A DNA stretch of 57,021 nt from Rhodoferax sp. GTDB lineage: Bacteria > Pseudomonadota > Gammaproteobacteria > Burkholderiales > Burkholderiaceae_C. Positions within the stretch are counted from its first letter, which is position 1; each line of letters starts with the position of its first letter. Shown piece by piece: positions 16,371-25,638 of the stretch. The notes beneath the pieces were generated by a model. It made no database searches. It was not told the origin of the DNA and saw nothing but the letters and a program-made list of their open reading frames with translations. The translations under genes were made by a program, and so were the position numbers. The stretch spans positions 1 through 57,021 of the forward strand of contig JAEUOX010000006.1 in NCBI GenBank assembly GCA_016790475.1, written 5' to 3'.

Positions 16371-17738
16371 TCAGCCCAGCTCCCGCACCACCTGCATCGC
16401 CTGCTCCACCCGCTCGACGGCATGGATCGTCAGTCCCTCGATGGCCTTCTTCGGCGCGTTGGCCTTGGGCACGACCGCCACCGAGAAGCCCAGCTTGGCC
16501 GCCTCGCGCAGGCGCTCCTGGCCGCGCGGCGCCGGTCGCACCTCGCCGGCCAGGCCGACCTCGCCGAACGCGAAGAAGCCCTTGGGCAGCGCCCGTCCGC
16601 GCAGCGAGGAGGTGATGGCCAGCATGACGGCCAGATCGGCCGCCGGCTCGCTGATGCGCACGCCGCCAACCGCGTTGACGAAGACGTCCTGGTCCATGCA
16701 GGCCACGCCGGCATGGCGGTGCAGCACCGCCAGCAGCATCGCCAGCCGGTCGCGGTCCAGCCCGACGGACAGACGCCGCGGGCTCGGGCCGCCGCTGTCC
16801 ACCAGGGCCTGGATCTCGACCAGCAATGGGCGGCTGCCCTCCAGCGTGACCATCACGCAGCTGCCCGGCACCGGCTCGCTGTGCTGGCTCAGGAAGATCG
16901 CGCTCGGGTTGCTGACGCCCTTGAGACCGCGCTCGGTCATCGCGAACACGCCGATCTCGTTGACGGCGCCGAAGCGGTTCTTGATGGCGCGCACCAGCCG
17001 GAAGCTGCTGTGCGTGTCGCCCTCGAAGTACAGCACGGTGTCCACCATGTGCTCCAGCACACGCGGCCCGGCCAGCGCGCCCTCCTTCGTGACATGGCCC
17101 ACCAGGATGATGCAGGTGCCGCTGGACTTGGCCGCCCGCGTCAGGTGGGCGGCGCACTCGCGCACCTGGGCCACCGAGCCGGGGGCCGACGTGAGCTGCT
17201 CGGAATAGACCGTCTGGATCGAGTCGATCACCGCGACCTGCGGCTGCTGGGCCTGCAGCGTGGCCAGGATCTTCTCGAGCTGGATCTCGGCCAGCACCCG
17301 CACCTGCGACTGCTCCAGCCCCAGGCGCCGGGCGCGCAGCGCCACCTGGGCGCCGCTCTCCTCGCCGCTGACATACAGCGTGTGCCGGCCCATGCGCTGC
17401 AGCGCGTCCAGCGCCTGCAGCAGCAGCGTGGACTTGCCGATGCCCGGGTCGCCGCCGATCAGCACGACGCCACCCTCGACGATGCCGCCGCCCAGCACCC
17501 GGTCGAGCTCCTCGTGGCCGGTGGGGGTGCGCTCGCGGTCCACCGCGTCGATGTCGGCCAGCACCGCCACCGCCGCGGTGCTGGCCAGCGCGGCAAAGCG
17601 GTTCTTCCCCGCGCCACCGGCCTCGGCCACCGACTCGACCAGCGTGTTCCAGGCGCCGCAGGCCGGACACTTGCCGAGCCACTTCGGGCTGTTGCCGCCG
17701 CATTCGCTGCAGGTGTAGATGTTCTTGTCCTTGGCCAT
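16371..17738 (-). CDS. radA: DNA repair and recombination protein RadA
   Basis: A 455-residue RecA-like ATPase that helps branch migration and processing of recombination intermediates. The N-terminal C4 zinc finger is CSECGGNSPKWLGKCPACGA. The Walker A motif is GGDPGIGKSTLL, the RadA-specific KNRFG motif sits in IKNRFGAVNEIG, and a Lon-like C-terminal domain follows (VGGVRISEPAADLAVMLAI). All key parts are present. It is the first gene of a minus-strand unit running through ilvE. In many Burkholderiales, as I recall, radA directly follows alr; here about 2.8 kb separates them. Confidence 0.96.
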   Translation of the reverse strand: MAKDKNIYTCSECGGNSPKWLGKCPACGAWNTLVESVAEAGGAGKNRFAALASTAAVAVLADIDAVDRERTPTGHEELDRVLGGGIVEGGVVLIGGDPGIGKSTLLLQALDALQRMGRHTLYVSGEESGAQVALRARRLGLEQSQVRVLAEIQLEKILATLQAQQPQVAVIDSIQTVYSEQLTSAPGSVAQVRECAAHLTRAAKSSGTCIILVGHVTKEGALAGPRVLEHMVDTVLYFEGDTHSSFRLVRAIKNRFGAVNEIGVFAMTERGLKGVSNPSAIFLSQHSEPVPGSCVMVTLEGSRPLLVEIQALVDSGGPSPRRLSVGLDRDRLAMLLAVLHRHAGVACMDQDVFVNAVGGVRISEPAADLAVMLAITSSLRGRALPKGFFAFGEVGLAGEVRPAPRGQERLREAAKLGFSVAVVPKANAPKKAIEGLTIHAVERVEQAMQVVRELG

Positions 17739-17838
17739 GCCGGCATGTTAGCGGCAGCCCCCGCGGCGCCCGGCCCGGTGTGGCGGGCCGACATCCATTA
17801 GCATGTGGAGCGCCGGGCCGCCGGATTCCGCCTCTGTC

Positions 17839-18243
17839 ATGCCGCATCTCGTCATCCTCTACACCCCCAACCTCGAACGCGAGACCGACATGGGCGCGCT
17901 GTGCCGCAGCCTGGCCGACACGATGCTGGCAGTGCGCGACGACCAGGACCGCCAGGTCTTCCCGACCGGCGGCACCCGGGTGCTGGCCTACCCGGCTGCA
18001 CACTACGCGGTGGCCGACGGTGCCGAGGACTACGCCTTCGTCTACCTGAACCTGCGCATGGCGCAGGGCCGGCCGGAGGCGCTGCACCGCAAGATCGGCG
18101 ACGCGCTGCTGCTCAGCACCAAGGCGCATTTTCAGCCGGTGTTCCGGCAACGGCACATCGGCATCACGCTGCAGGTGGACGAAGGCACGGAGGTCTTCGA
18201 CGCCCGCCACAGCAACCTGCACCCCCTTTTCTCCAAGACCTGA
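17839..18243 (+). CDS. 5-carboxymethyl-2-hydroxymuconate isomerase family protein
   Basis: A 134-residue protein of the HpaF/CHMI branch of the tautomerase superfamily. The mature N-terminal proline used as general base follows the initiator Met ([18 protein letters not shown]). Other matches are [20 protein letters not shown] and the end [24 protein letters not shown] isomerises an intermediate of homoprotocatechuate ring cleavage. The start at 17839 was chosen because Pro must be residue 2; the frame opens further upstream. The next gene, 11 bases away, encodes an HpaI-like aldolase of the same pathway, but the ring-cleavage and dehydrogenase genes are not here. Confidence 0.82.
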   Translation: MPHLVILYTPNLERETDMGALCRSLADTMLAVRDDQDRQVFPTGGTRVLAYPAAHYAVADGAEDYAFVYLNLRMAQGRPEALHRKIGDALLLSTKAHFQPVFRQRHIGITLQVDEGTEVFDARHSNLHPLFSKT

Positions 18244-18254
18244 AGGCCTGTCCC

Positions 18255-19079
18255 ATGCAAACCCCCGTCAACCTGTTCAAGCAAGCGCTGCAGCGGCGCC
18301 AGGCCCAGATCGGGCTGTGGCTGAACCTGGCCAATCCCTACAGCACCGAGATCTGCGCCGGCGCCGGCTTCGACTGGCTGCTGGTGGACGGCGAGCACTC
18401 GCCGAATGACCTGCGCAGCATCCTCGCGCAACTGCATGTGATCGCCGGCTACCCGGGCACGCATCCCGTGGCCCGCATCCCGGTCGGCGAGACCGCGCTG
18501 ATCAAGCAGTACCTGGATCTGGGCCTGCAGTCGCTGCTGGTGCCCATGGTCGACACGCCGGAGCAGGCACAGGCGCTGGTGCAGGCCTGCCGCTACCCGC
18601 CCCAGGGCGTGCGCGGCATGGCCGGCACGCGGGCCGCGCGCTGGGGCCGCTATCCCAACTACGGCAAGGAAGCGAATGCGCAGATCTGCCTGCTGGTGCA
18701 GGCCGAGACGCGGCTGGCGCTCGGCAACCTGGACGCGATCCTGGCCGTCGACGGCGTGGATGGCGTGTTCATCGGACCGGCCGATCTGTCGGCGTCGATG
18801 GGGCACGTGGGCAACCCGGGCCATCCGGAGGTACAGGCCGCGATCGAGGATGCGATCGCGCGCATCGGCCGCGCCGGCAAGGCCGCCGGCATCCTGACGG
18901 CCGACAACGCGCTGGCCAAGCGCTACCTGGAGCTGGGTGCAACCTTCGTCGCGGTCGGCCTGGACACGCAGCTGCTGGTGCGCGGCACGTCGGCACTGGT
19001 CGCGCAGTTCAAGGGCAACGCTGCGCCCGCAGCGGCCAGCGTGCCTGCCGCGGCCGGCCGCGACACCACCTACTCCTGA
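18255..19079 (+). CDS. HpcH/HpaI-family class II aldolase
   Basis: A 274-residue metal-dependent aldolase, like 4-hydroxy-2-oxoheptanedioate aldolase HpaI or 2-dehydro-3-deoxyglucarate aldolase GarL. Landmarks are [33 protein letters not shown], the arginine in [40 protein letters not shown], and the metal-binding Glu and Asp in [10 protein letters not shown] and [14 protein letters not shown]. The product would be pyruvate plus an aldehyde. It follows the CHMI-like gene by 11 bases, which favours the aromatic (hpa) assignment. The last 20 residues are an Ala-rich tail not seen in E. coli HpaI. Confidence 0.87.
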   Translation: MQTPVNLFKQALQRRQAQIGLWLNLANPYSTEICAGAGFDWLLVDGEHSPNDLRSILAQLHVIAGYPGTHPVARIPVGETALIKQYLDLGLQSLLVPMVDTPEQAQALVQACRYPPQGVRGMAGTRAARWGRYPNYGKEANAQICLLVQAETRLALGNLDAILAVDGVDGVFIGPADLSASMGHVGNPGHPEVQAAIEDAIARIGRAGKAAGILTADNALAKRYLELGATFVAVGLDTQLLVRGTSALVAQFKGNAAPAAASVPAAAGRDTTYS

Positions 19080-19093
19080 CGGGCGGCCACCCC

Positions 19094-20095
19094 ATGGACA
19101 TCTCCCTGGACAAGGTCGCCATCGTCGGTGCGGGGGCCATCGGCGGCTGGCTCGGGGCCGGGCTGGCCGGCGCGGGCTGCCAGGTATCGCTGCTGGCCCG
19201 CGGGGAGACGCTGGCCGCGCTGCGGCGCGACGGCCTGCGGCTGCAGCACGGGCCGGCGGATGCACCGGTGCTGACAACGCATGCGGTGCAGGCCAGCGAC
19301 GCGCCGCAGGCGCTCGGACCGCAGGATCTTGTCATCGTCGCCGTGAAGGCGCCGGCCATGGTGGCGGTGGCGCCGCTGATCGGCCCGCTGCTGGGGCCCG
19401 ACACGATCGTGCTGCCGGCGATGAACGGCGTGCCGTGGTGGTTCCTGCAGGATTTCGGCGGCCCGCTGGCGGGCAGCCAGCTCGAGAGCGTCGACCCGGG
19501 CGGCGCGATCGGGGCGCTGGTCCCGGCGCAGCGCATCGTCGGCTGCGTCGTGCATGCCAGCTGCTCGGTGGTGGCGCCGGGTGTCGTGCGCCACGGCTTC
19601 GGCAAGCGGCTGATCCTCGGCGAGCCCGGCGGAGGGTGCAGCCCGCGCGCGCAGGCGCTGGTGCAGTTGCTGGTGCGCGCCGGCTTCGACGCCGAACTCA
19701 GTACGACGATCCAGCAGGAAATCTGGTTCAAGCTGTGGGGCAACATGACGATGAACCCGGTCAGCGCGCTGACCGGCGCCGACAGCCACCGCATCCTGGA
19801 CGACCCGCTCGTGCGCGGCTTCTGCGCGAACGTCATGCGCGAGGCCCGCGACATCGGCGAACGCCTGGGCATCCGGATCGATCAGCAGCCGGAAGACCGC
19901 CATGCCGTGACCCGCAAGCTGGGCGCCTTCAAGACCTCGATGCTGCAGGACGTGGAGGCTGGCAAGCCGGTCGAGCTCGACGCGCTGGTGGGTGCGGTGC
20001 GCGAACTCGGTGTGCGCACCGGCGTGCCCACCCCCTGGACCGACGCGCTGCTCGGCCTGAGCCGGCTGCACGCGCGGGTACGGGGGCTGTACTGA
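19094..20095 (+). CDS. Ketopantoate reductase family protein (ApbA/PanE-like)
   Basis: A 333-residue NADPH-dependent 2-hydroxyacid-forming reductase. The Rossmann motif is near the N-terminus (VAIVGAGAIGGWLGAGLAGA), followed by ALGPQDLVIVAVKAPAM, GPDTIVLPAMNGVPWWFLQD and the catalytic Lys in EIWFKLWGNMTMNPVSALTG. True PanE reduces ketopantoate for coenzyme A, but the family contains many paralogues that act on other 2-keto acids. Being 14 bases after the HpaI-like aldolase, it more likely serves the same catabolic unit. Named panE would be overcalling. Confidence 0.86.
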   Translation: MDISLDKVAIVGAGAIGGWLGAGLAGAGCQVSLLARGETLAALRRDGLRLQHGPADAPVLTTHAVQASDAPQALGPQDLVIVAVKAPAMVAVAPLIGPLLGPDTIVLPAMNGVPWWFLQDFGGPLAGSQLESVDPGGAIGALVPAQRIVGCVVHASCSVVAPGVVRHGFGKRLILGEPGGGCSPRAQALVQLLVRAGFDAELSTTIQQEIWFKLWGNMTMNPVSALTGADSHRILDDPLVRGFCANVMREARDIGERLGIRIDQQPEDRHAVTRKLGAFKTSMLQDVEAGKPVELDALVGAVRELGVRTGVPTPWTDALLGLSRLHARVRGLY

Positions 20096-20105
20096 TCCCT
20101 GGGTG

Positions 20106-20564
20106 CTAGGGCGCCGGTGCCGCGGTGCGCACCACCAGCACCGGCACCTGCGCCGTGCGGATGATCTGCTCCGCATCGCTGCCCAGCACCAGCCGCCCGA
20201 CGCCGCGCCGGCCGTGGGAGCCCAGAACAATCACCTGCGCGCCCCACTGCTGCGCCTGGGCCAGCACATGGTCGCACAGGCGCCCGGTGAAGCCCTCGAC
20301 CAGCACCGTGTCGACGCCGACACCCTGCGCCTTGGCCGTGGCCAGCGCCGCTGCGAGCACCTGCTCGCCGCCCTCGCGCAGCAGCTGGAACACGTCCGCG
20401 GACACGACGCCCTGGCCGGACATGCTCATGGCGGCCGAGAGCTCGTCCACCACATGCAGCAGGCGCAGCTGCCCGCCGGTCAGCCGGGCCAGCGCGATGG
20501 CCTCCTGCAGGCCGCGCAGCGAGGTCTCGCTGCCATCCACCGGAACCAGGATCTTTTGGTACAT
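20106..20564 (-). CDS. Universal stress protein (ATP-binding type)
   Basis: A 152-residue UspA-fold protein. It starts MYQKILVPVDGSETSLRGLQ after a good AGGAG site and carries the ATP-binding signature G-x2-G-x9-G-S in LGSHGRRGVGRLVLGSDAE. It ends VPVLVVRTAAPAP. The ATG at 20564 starts the family match; the frame is open a little further upstream. It lies 45 bases after alr on the same strand and probably shares its transcript. General stress survival is the family role; nothing specific can be said. Confidence 0.9.
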   Translation of the reverse strand: MYQKILVPVDGSETSLRGLQEAIALARLTGGQLRLLHVVDELSAAMSMSGQGVVSADVFQLLREGGEQVLAAALATAKAQGVGVDTVLVEGFTGRLCDHVLAQAQQWGAQVIVLGSHGRRGVGRLVLGSDAEQIIRTAQVPVLVVRTAAPAP

Positions 20565-20609
20565 GCTTGTTTCTCCTGAAAAATCGGACGCAACCGGCGC
20601 CATGCCGTG

Positions 20610-21707
20610 TCAGTCCGCCACCTGCACCGGCACGCGCGCGGCCAATGCACACATCAATTCATAACCCACCGTGCCGGCGGACCGGGCCACCGCGTCGATC
20701 GACAGGCAGCGGCCGCGGGCAGCGCGCCCCCACAGCGTGACCTCGGTGCCCGGCCCGGCCTGCGGAAACGGCGTGAGGTCGATCGTCAGCATGTCCATGC
20801 TGACCCGGCCCACCGTGCGACCGGGCTCGCCGTCCACCAGCACCGGCGTGCCGGTCGGGCAGATGCGCGGGTAGCCGTCCGCGTAGCCGCAGGCGACGAT
20901 GCCGATGCGCATCGGCTGTTCGGCCACAAAGCCCGAGCCGTAGCCCACCGTGTCGCCCGGCTGCAGCGGCTGCACCGCGATGACGCGGGCCGCCAGCGTC
21001 ATCGCCGGCTCCAGGCCCCAGCCGGCCGCATCGTTCTCCGGATAGTCGGGCGCGCTGCCGTAGGTGGCGATGCCGGGGCGCACCCAGTCCGACACCAGGC
21101 CGGGGGTGCCGGTGTGGCGCAGTGTGGCGGCGCTGTTGCTGAGGCTGCGTTCGCCGGGCAGGTCCTGTGTGGCGGCCTGGAAGGCGGCCAGCTGGTGCGC
21201 GATGCCGCGCGGCCCGTCGGCGTCGCTGAAGTGCGTCATCAGCGAGATCTCCTCGACCTGCGGCAGCGCATTGAGCCGCGTCCAGGCGGCCCGGTAGTCC
21301 TGCGGGCGAAAGCCCAGACGGTTCATGCCGGAGTTCATCTTCAGGAACACGCGGTGGCCGACATGGGTCTTGTGCGCGGCCAGCATGTCGATCTGGTCAT
21401 CGCAGTGCACGCTGTGCCACAGGTCCAGCCGGGAGCACAGCTCCAGGTCGCGCGGCTCGAACACGCCCTCCAGCAGCAGCACCGGGCCACGCCAGCCCAG
21501 CGCGCGCACCCGCTGCGCCTCGTCCAGGTCCAGCAGCGCGAAGCCGTCGGCACCGCGCAGGCCATCGAAGGCACGCTCGATGCCATGGCCGTAGGCATTG
21601 GCCTTGACGACGGCCCAGACCCGGGCGTCGCCGGCCGCGGCCCGCGCGCGGGCCAGGTTGTGGCGCAGCGCGCCGGTGTGGATGGTGGCCTGGATCGGAC
21701 GGGGCAT
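20610..21707 (-). CDS. alr: Alanine racemase
   Basis: A 365-residue PLP enzyme that makes D-alanine for peptidoglycan. The PLP lysine is K35 in [13 protein letters not shown]. Other landmarks are the second catalytic-base region [20 protein letters not shown] and the C-terminal [14 protein letters not shown], where the Met/Asp pair is typical. It is divergent from lplT across about 100 bases that contain TTATAA at 21735-21740. DadA (D-amino acid dehydrogenase) is encoded 15 kb away, and the two would act in opposite directions on D-alanine. Confidence 0.95.
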   Translation of the reverse strand: MPRPIQATIHTGALRHNLARARAAAGDARVWAVVKANAYGHGIERAFDGLRGADGFALLDLDEAQRVRALGWRGPVLLLEGVFEPRDLELCSRLDLWHSVHCDDQIDMLAAHKTHVGHRVFLKMNSGMNRLGFRPQDYRAAWTRLNALPQVEEISLMTHFSDADGPRGIAHQLAAFQAATQDLPGERSLSNSAATLRHTGTPGLVSDWVRPGIATYGSAPDYPENDAAGWGLEPAMTLAARVIAVQPLQPGDTVGYGSGFVAEQPMRIGIVACGYADGYPRICPTGTPVLVDGEPGRTVGRVSMDMLTIDLTPFPQAGPGTEVTLWGRAARGRCLSIDAVARSAGTVGYELMCALAARVPVQVAD

Positions 21708-21808
21708 ACTGAAAAGTGGGAAAACTGGAGCATGTTATAACCGGCGCTCCCTGGCGACCAGACACTACTGCACCGGCCCTTCCATGCAATCGACGCCCTG
21801 AACCTGGC

Positions 21809-23092
21809 ATGAAGCGCGGGTTTTACACCATCATGTCGGCGCAGTTCTTCAGCTCGCTGGCCGACAACGCCCTGTTCGTGGCCGCGGTGCAGTTGTTGCG
21901 CACCAGCAAGGCACCCGAATGGCAGCAGGCGGCTTTGGTGCCGATGTTTGCGCTGTTCTATGTGATCCTGGCGCCCTTCGTCGGCGCCTTTGCCGACTCG
22001 ATGCCCAAGGGCCGGGTCATGCTGATCAGCAACTCGATCAAGGTGGTGGGCTGCCTGCTGATGCTGTTCGGCACCCACCCGCTGATGTCCTACGCGATCG
22101 TCGGCCTGGGGGCGGCGGCCTATTCCCCGGCCAAGTACGGCATCCTGACCGAGCTGCTGCCGGCGTCGCAGCTGGTCAAGGCCAACGGCTGGATCGAGGG
22201 CCTGACCATCGCCTCGATCATCCTGGGCGTGCTGCTCGGCGGCCAGCTGGTCGGGCAGGCGATCTCGCCGATGCTGCTGCGCTTCGACTTTCCGCTGATC
22301 GACACCGGCATCGACACCGCCCCGGAAGCCGCGATCAGCGTGCTGATCTTCGTCTACCTGCTGGCAGCCTGGTTCAACACCCACATCCCCGACACCGGTG
22401 TCGAGATGCGCCCGCTGCCGCGGCGCATCACCAGCCTGATCCCGGACTTCTGGTCCTGCAGCACCCGCCTGTGGCGCGACAAGCTCGGGCAGATCTCGCT
22501 GGCTGCGACGACGCTGATCTGGGGCGTGGCCGGCAACCTGCGCTTCATCGTGCTGGCCTGGGCGGCGGCGGCCCTGGGCTACACCGTCACGCAGGCCTCC
22601 GCGCTGCAGGGGGTCGTGGCCATCGGCATGGCGGTCGGCGCGGTGGTGGCGTCGCTGAAGATGCGGCTGGAGGACGGCCCGCGCGTGATCCCGCTGGGCA
22701 TCGCGATGGGCGCGCTGATCATCCTGCTGATCTTCATCGACAACGTCTGGATCGCCGCGCCCTTCCTGATCATGCTGGGCGCACTCGGCGGCTTCCTGGT
22801 GGTGCCGATGAACGCATTGCTGCAGCACCGGGGCCACAACCTGATGGGCGCCGGGCGCTCCATCGCGGTCCAGAATTTCAATGAGCAGGCCTGCATCCTG
22901 GCGCTGGGCGCGGCCTACAGCCTGTCGGCCGGGCTGGGGCTGCACACCTTCGGCGCGATCACCGGCTTCGGTCTGGTGGTGGCCACCGTGATGTGGCTGA
23001 TCAAGCGCTGGCACGAGAGCAACTGCATCAAGCACCGGGCCGAGGTGGATCACCTGATCGAGATCGCCCGCAACGACAACCTGCACGGCTGA
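21809..23092 (+). CDS. lplT: Lysophospholipid transporter LplT
   Basis: A 427-residue major facilitator protein with about twelve membrane segments. LplT flips lysophospholipids to the inner leaflet for re-acylation. The match starts MKRGFYTIMSAQFFSSLADN and continues VAAVQLLRTSKAPEWQQAAL, VGAFADSMPKGRVMLISNSI and AYSPAKYGILTELLPASQLV, all typical of LplT. In E. coli lplT precedes aas; here no acyltransferase follows, and the gene is convergent with a diguanylate cyclase gene. The start at 21809 is the first Met giving a family match. The lplT-alr divergent pair is common in Burkholderiales. Confidence 0.93.
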   Translation: MKRGFYTIMSAQFFSSLADNALFVAAVQLLRTSKAPEWQQAALVPMFALFYVILAPFVGAFADSMPKGRVMLISNSIKVVGCLLMLFGTHPLMSYAIVGLGAAAYSPAKYGILTELLPASQLVKANGWIEGLTIASIILGVLLGGQLVGQAISPMLLRFDFPLIDTGIDTAPEAAISVLIFVYLLAAWFNTHIPDTGVEMRPLPRRITSLIPDFWSCSTRLWRDKLGQISLAATTLIWGVAGNLRFIVLAWAAAALGYTVTQASALQGVVAIGMAVGAVVASLKMRLEDGPRVIPLGIAMGALIILLIFIDNVWIAAPFLIMLGALGGFLVVPMNALLQHRGHNLMGAGRSIAVQNFNEQACILALGAAYSLSAGLGLHTFGAITGFGLVVATVMWLIKRWHESNCIKHRAEVDHLIEIARNDNLHG

Positions 23093-23107
23093 GGCCGGCG
23101 GGCCGCC

Positions 23108-24337
23108 TCACTGCCGGCGCATGCGCTGGAAGTCCGAGGGGGTCAGCGTGCCGTCGGATTCCGTCTTCTCGACCCGGTTGCGGCCCTTGCGCTTGGCCTC
23201 GTACAGCGCATGGTCGGCCGCGGCATAGAGCGCCGCCACCGTGCTGTTGTGGCCGGCGGGCAGGCTGCCTACGCCCAGGCTGGCGGTGAAGCTGATCGAC
23301 AGGCCGCTGGTGATCGGGGCCGGCGACTGCTGCAGCGTGCGCAGCAGCTTCTCGGCCAGCTGGACCGCGGCATCCAGCCGGGTCTGCGGCAGCAGCACGA
23401 CGAACTCCTCGCCACCCAGCCGCGCGACGACATCGGTGACGCGCACCGCACCCAGCAGGCAGGCCGCGGTGTGCTTGAGCACCGCATCGCCGGCCGGGTG
23501 GCCGTAGCGGTCGTTGATCTTCTTGAAATGGTCCAGGTCGACCATGATCGCGCTCATGTCCGTGCCATGGCGCAGCGAGCGCAGCAGCTCGACCTCGGCC
23601 AGACGCAGGAACTCGCCGCGATTGAACAGGCCGGTCAGCGCGTCGCGCTTGGCCAGCCACAGCAGCTCCTCCTGCTGGCGGGTCAGCTCCTGGTTGCGCT
23701 GGCTGAGCTCACGCTGCAGCAGCACATACCGCACGTTCTTGCGCCACAGCACGGTCGACAGGAAGATCCCCAGCAAGGTAGCGGTCAGGCCGTTGACCCG
23801 GTTGCTCAACAGCAGCGCGGCATCGGGTTGCGTCGCGCCGATCGCGAAGAAGAAGAAGCCGTAGCCCGCGGCATATAGGGCCAGCACTTCGGTGGGCCGC
23901 AGCTGGAACAGCAGGCTGGCGAACATGCAGCCCAGCAGGAACGGGCTGATGTTGGGCGTGACCAGCTGGTCGATCGTTGCGATCGTCGCGGCAAACAGCA
24001 GCGCGCTCAGCGGCGCGAACAGGTGCAGGGCACGGGCCAGCAGGCCCCGCTGCGACTGGCGGCTCTGGGCGAAGGCCAGCACGCCGAGCACCGCCATCCA
24101 GCCGGACATCACCAGATGGGTCCAGCCGATCGCGTGTTTCCAGAGGTTGTGCGCCGGGCTGCCGGGCGGGAAGCCCCACCAGAAGATCCCCACATGCACC
24201 AGGTTCAGGGCGATGACCACCGGCACCATCCAGCGCAACCTCCGCAGGTTGCCGGCGATGGCCTCGTCCAGCACCGAGCGGTTTTCGGCGCCGGCCTCGG
24301 CCAGCCAGGTGCGCAGACGTTGGAGCCACGGGGTCAT
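23108..24337 (-). CDS. Membrane-bound diguanylate cyclase (GGDEF)
   Basis: A 409-residue enzyme that makes cyclic-di-GMP. Residues 35-200 hold six hydrophobic segments with no recognised sensor name. A short helical linker (about 203-228, QRELSQRNQELTRQQEELLW) looks like a coiled coil. The GGDEF domain follows with the active-site GGEEF at 308-312. RVTD at 299-302, exactly five residues earlier, is a complete inhibitory I-site, so product inhibition is expected. The start at 24337 begins the protein proper. The gene is convergent with lplT. Its membrane input domain is the obvious open question. Confidence 0.93.
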   Translation of the reverse strand: MTPWLQRLRTWLAEAGAENRSVLDEAIAGNLRRLRWMVPVVIALNLVHVGIFWWGFPPGSPAHNLWKHAIGWTHLVMSGWMAVLGVLAFAQSRQSQRGLLARALHLFAPLSALLFAATIATIDQLVTPNISPFLLGCMFASLLFQLRPTEVLALYAAGYGFFFFAIGATQPDAALLLSNRVNGLTATLLGIFLSTVLWRKNVRYVLLQRELSQRNQELTRQQEELLWLAKRDALTGLFNRGEFLRLAEVELLRSLRHGTDMSAIMVDLDHFKKINDRYGHPAGDAVLKHTAACLLGAVRVTDVVARLGGEEFVVLLPQTRLDAAVQLAEKLLRTLQQSPAPITSGLSISFTASLGVGSLPAGHNSTVAALYAAADHALYEAKRKGRNRVEKTESDGTLTPSDFQRMRRQ

Positions 24338-24449
24338 GAGCCGCGAGTATCGCAGGCGCCTTCGTCCGCGGCAGGCCGGTGGGCCGCAATCGGCGAATGC
24401 TGGTATGGTCGGCGTTGTTTTCGCACCGCATCCCCTTCCAGGAGTCCCC

Positions 24450-24932
24450 ATGGCCGATGTCTATGGCTTCAAGGCAACCCGCATCGACGGCACGACCGTG
24501 CCGCTGGACCAGTTCCGCGGCAAGGTCCTGCTGATCGTCAACACCGCCAGCGCCTGCGGCTTCACGCCGCAGTTCGCCGGCCTGGAAAAGCTGCACCAGA
24601 CCTATGGCGCACGCGGTCTGGTGGTGCTGGGCTTTCCGTGCAACCAGTTCGGCGCGCAGGACCCGGGCTCGAACGATTCCATTGCGGAGTTCTGCCAGCT
24701 GAACTACGGCGTCAGCTTCCCGATGATGGCCAAGATCGACGTCAACGGCGCCAAGGCCGACCCGCTATACCAGTGGCTCTGCGCCGAGGCCCCGGGCCTG
24801 CTCGGCAGCAAGGCCATCAAGTGGAACTTCACGAAGTTCCTGGTCGGCCGCGACGGCCAGGTGCAGAAGCGCTACGCGCCCACCGACACACCCGCCAGCT
24901 TGGTGAAGGACATCGAGGCGGCCCTGGCCTAG
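24450..24932 (+). CDS. Glutathione/thioredoxin peroxidase (BtuE/Gpx type)
   Basis: A 160-residue thiol peroxidase. The peroxidatic cysteine is C36 (NTASACGFTPQFAGLEKL), the Gln-bearing loop is LGFPCNQFGAQDPGSN, and the Trp/Asn of the catalytic tetrad are in KWNFTKFLVGRDG. It reduces hydrogen peroxide and lipid peroxides with thioredoxin or glutathione in the cytoplasm. The start follows CCAGGAG at 24439-24445. Its TAG stop shares the CTAG palindrome with the stop of the convergent WYL regulator gene, a 4-base overlap. Confidence 0.93.
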   Translation: MADVYGFKATRIDGTTVPLDQFRGKVLLIVNTASACGFTPQFAGLEKLHQTYGARGLVVLGFPCNQFGAQDPGSNDSIAEFCQLNYGVSFPMMAKIDVNGAKADPLYQWLCAEAPGLLGSKAIKWNFTKFLVGRDGQVQKRYAPTDTPASLVKDIEAALA

Positions 24933-25624
24933 GGGCTGCGCTCGGACGGCGGACGCACCTGCCGCAGGAAATCCGCCAGCGTCCTGCCGGGCTCGTCGCC
25001 AAACCGCGTCTCCAGCGGCTGCACCTGCTCGCAGCGGTCCAGCCGGAAGCCGCGGAAACCCTGGCGCAGCTCGCACCAGGCCGCCAGCGTCCAGACACTG
25101 CCCCAGTAGAAGCAGCCCAGCGGGCGCACCGTCCGCACGCTGCGTTCGCCCCGCAGGTCGTGGTAGCGCAGCTGCAGGCGCTGCCGGGACTGGATCGCCT
25201 CGCGGACCGTGCGCAGATACAGCGCGACGCCGGGGTCCAGCCCCATCGGCGGCGCGTGCAGCGGCAGCGCCTCGGCCAGCAACCGCAGCTGCGGCGGCAG
25301 CACCGACAGGATGCGGCCCAGCGCGGTTTCGGCGGCGGCGGCCAGCTCCGGGTCCAGCCAGGCCTGCGCCATGCGGGTCGCCGCCACCAGGGCCCGGGCC
25401 TCCTGCGGCTCGAACATCAACGGCGGCAGCTGGAAGCCGGCGCCCAGCCGGTAGCCCACGCCGGCCTCGCCCTCGATCGGCACGCCCTGCTGCTGCAACT
25501 GCGCGACGTCGCGGTAGACGGTGCGCAGCGACACCTCCAGCCGCCGGGCCAGGAAGTCGGCCGTCGTGAGCCGGCGGCCGCGGATCAGCTGGACGATCTG
25601 GAACAGGCGGTCGGCGCGTCGCAT
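24929..25624 (-). CDS. YafY-type WYL-domain transcriptional regulator
   Basis: A 231-residue regulator. The DeoR-like helix-turn-helix is at residues 1-60 (MRRADRLFQIVQLIRGRRLT, then SLRTVYRDVAQLQQQGVPIE). The WYL domain covers about residues 135-215, with LQLRYHDLRGERSVRTVRPL and YWGSVWTLAAWCELRQGFR replacing the strict W-Y-L run. It is the last gene of a three-gene minus-strand operon (VOC, EVE, regulator). A perfect 11-bp inverted repeat lies upstream of that operon and is a fitting operator. The ligand sensed by WYL proteins is often nucleic acid, but this one is not known. Confidence 0.9.
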   Translation of the reverse strand: MRRADRLFQIVQLIRGRRLTTADFLARRLEVSLRTVYRDVAQLQQQGVPIEGEAGVGYRLGAGFQLPPLMFEPQEARALVAATRMAQAWLDPELAAAAETALGRILSVLPPQLRLLAEALPLHAPPMGLDPGVALYLRTVREAIQSRQRLQLRYHDLRGERSVRTVRPLGCFYWGSVWTLAAWCELRQGFRGFRLDRCEQVQPLETRFGDEPGRTLADFLRQVRPPSERSP

Positions 25625-25638
25625 GGCCGGATGGTAGG

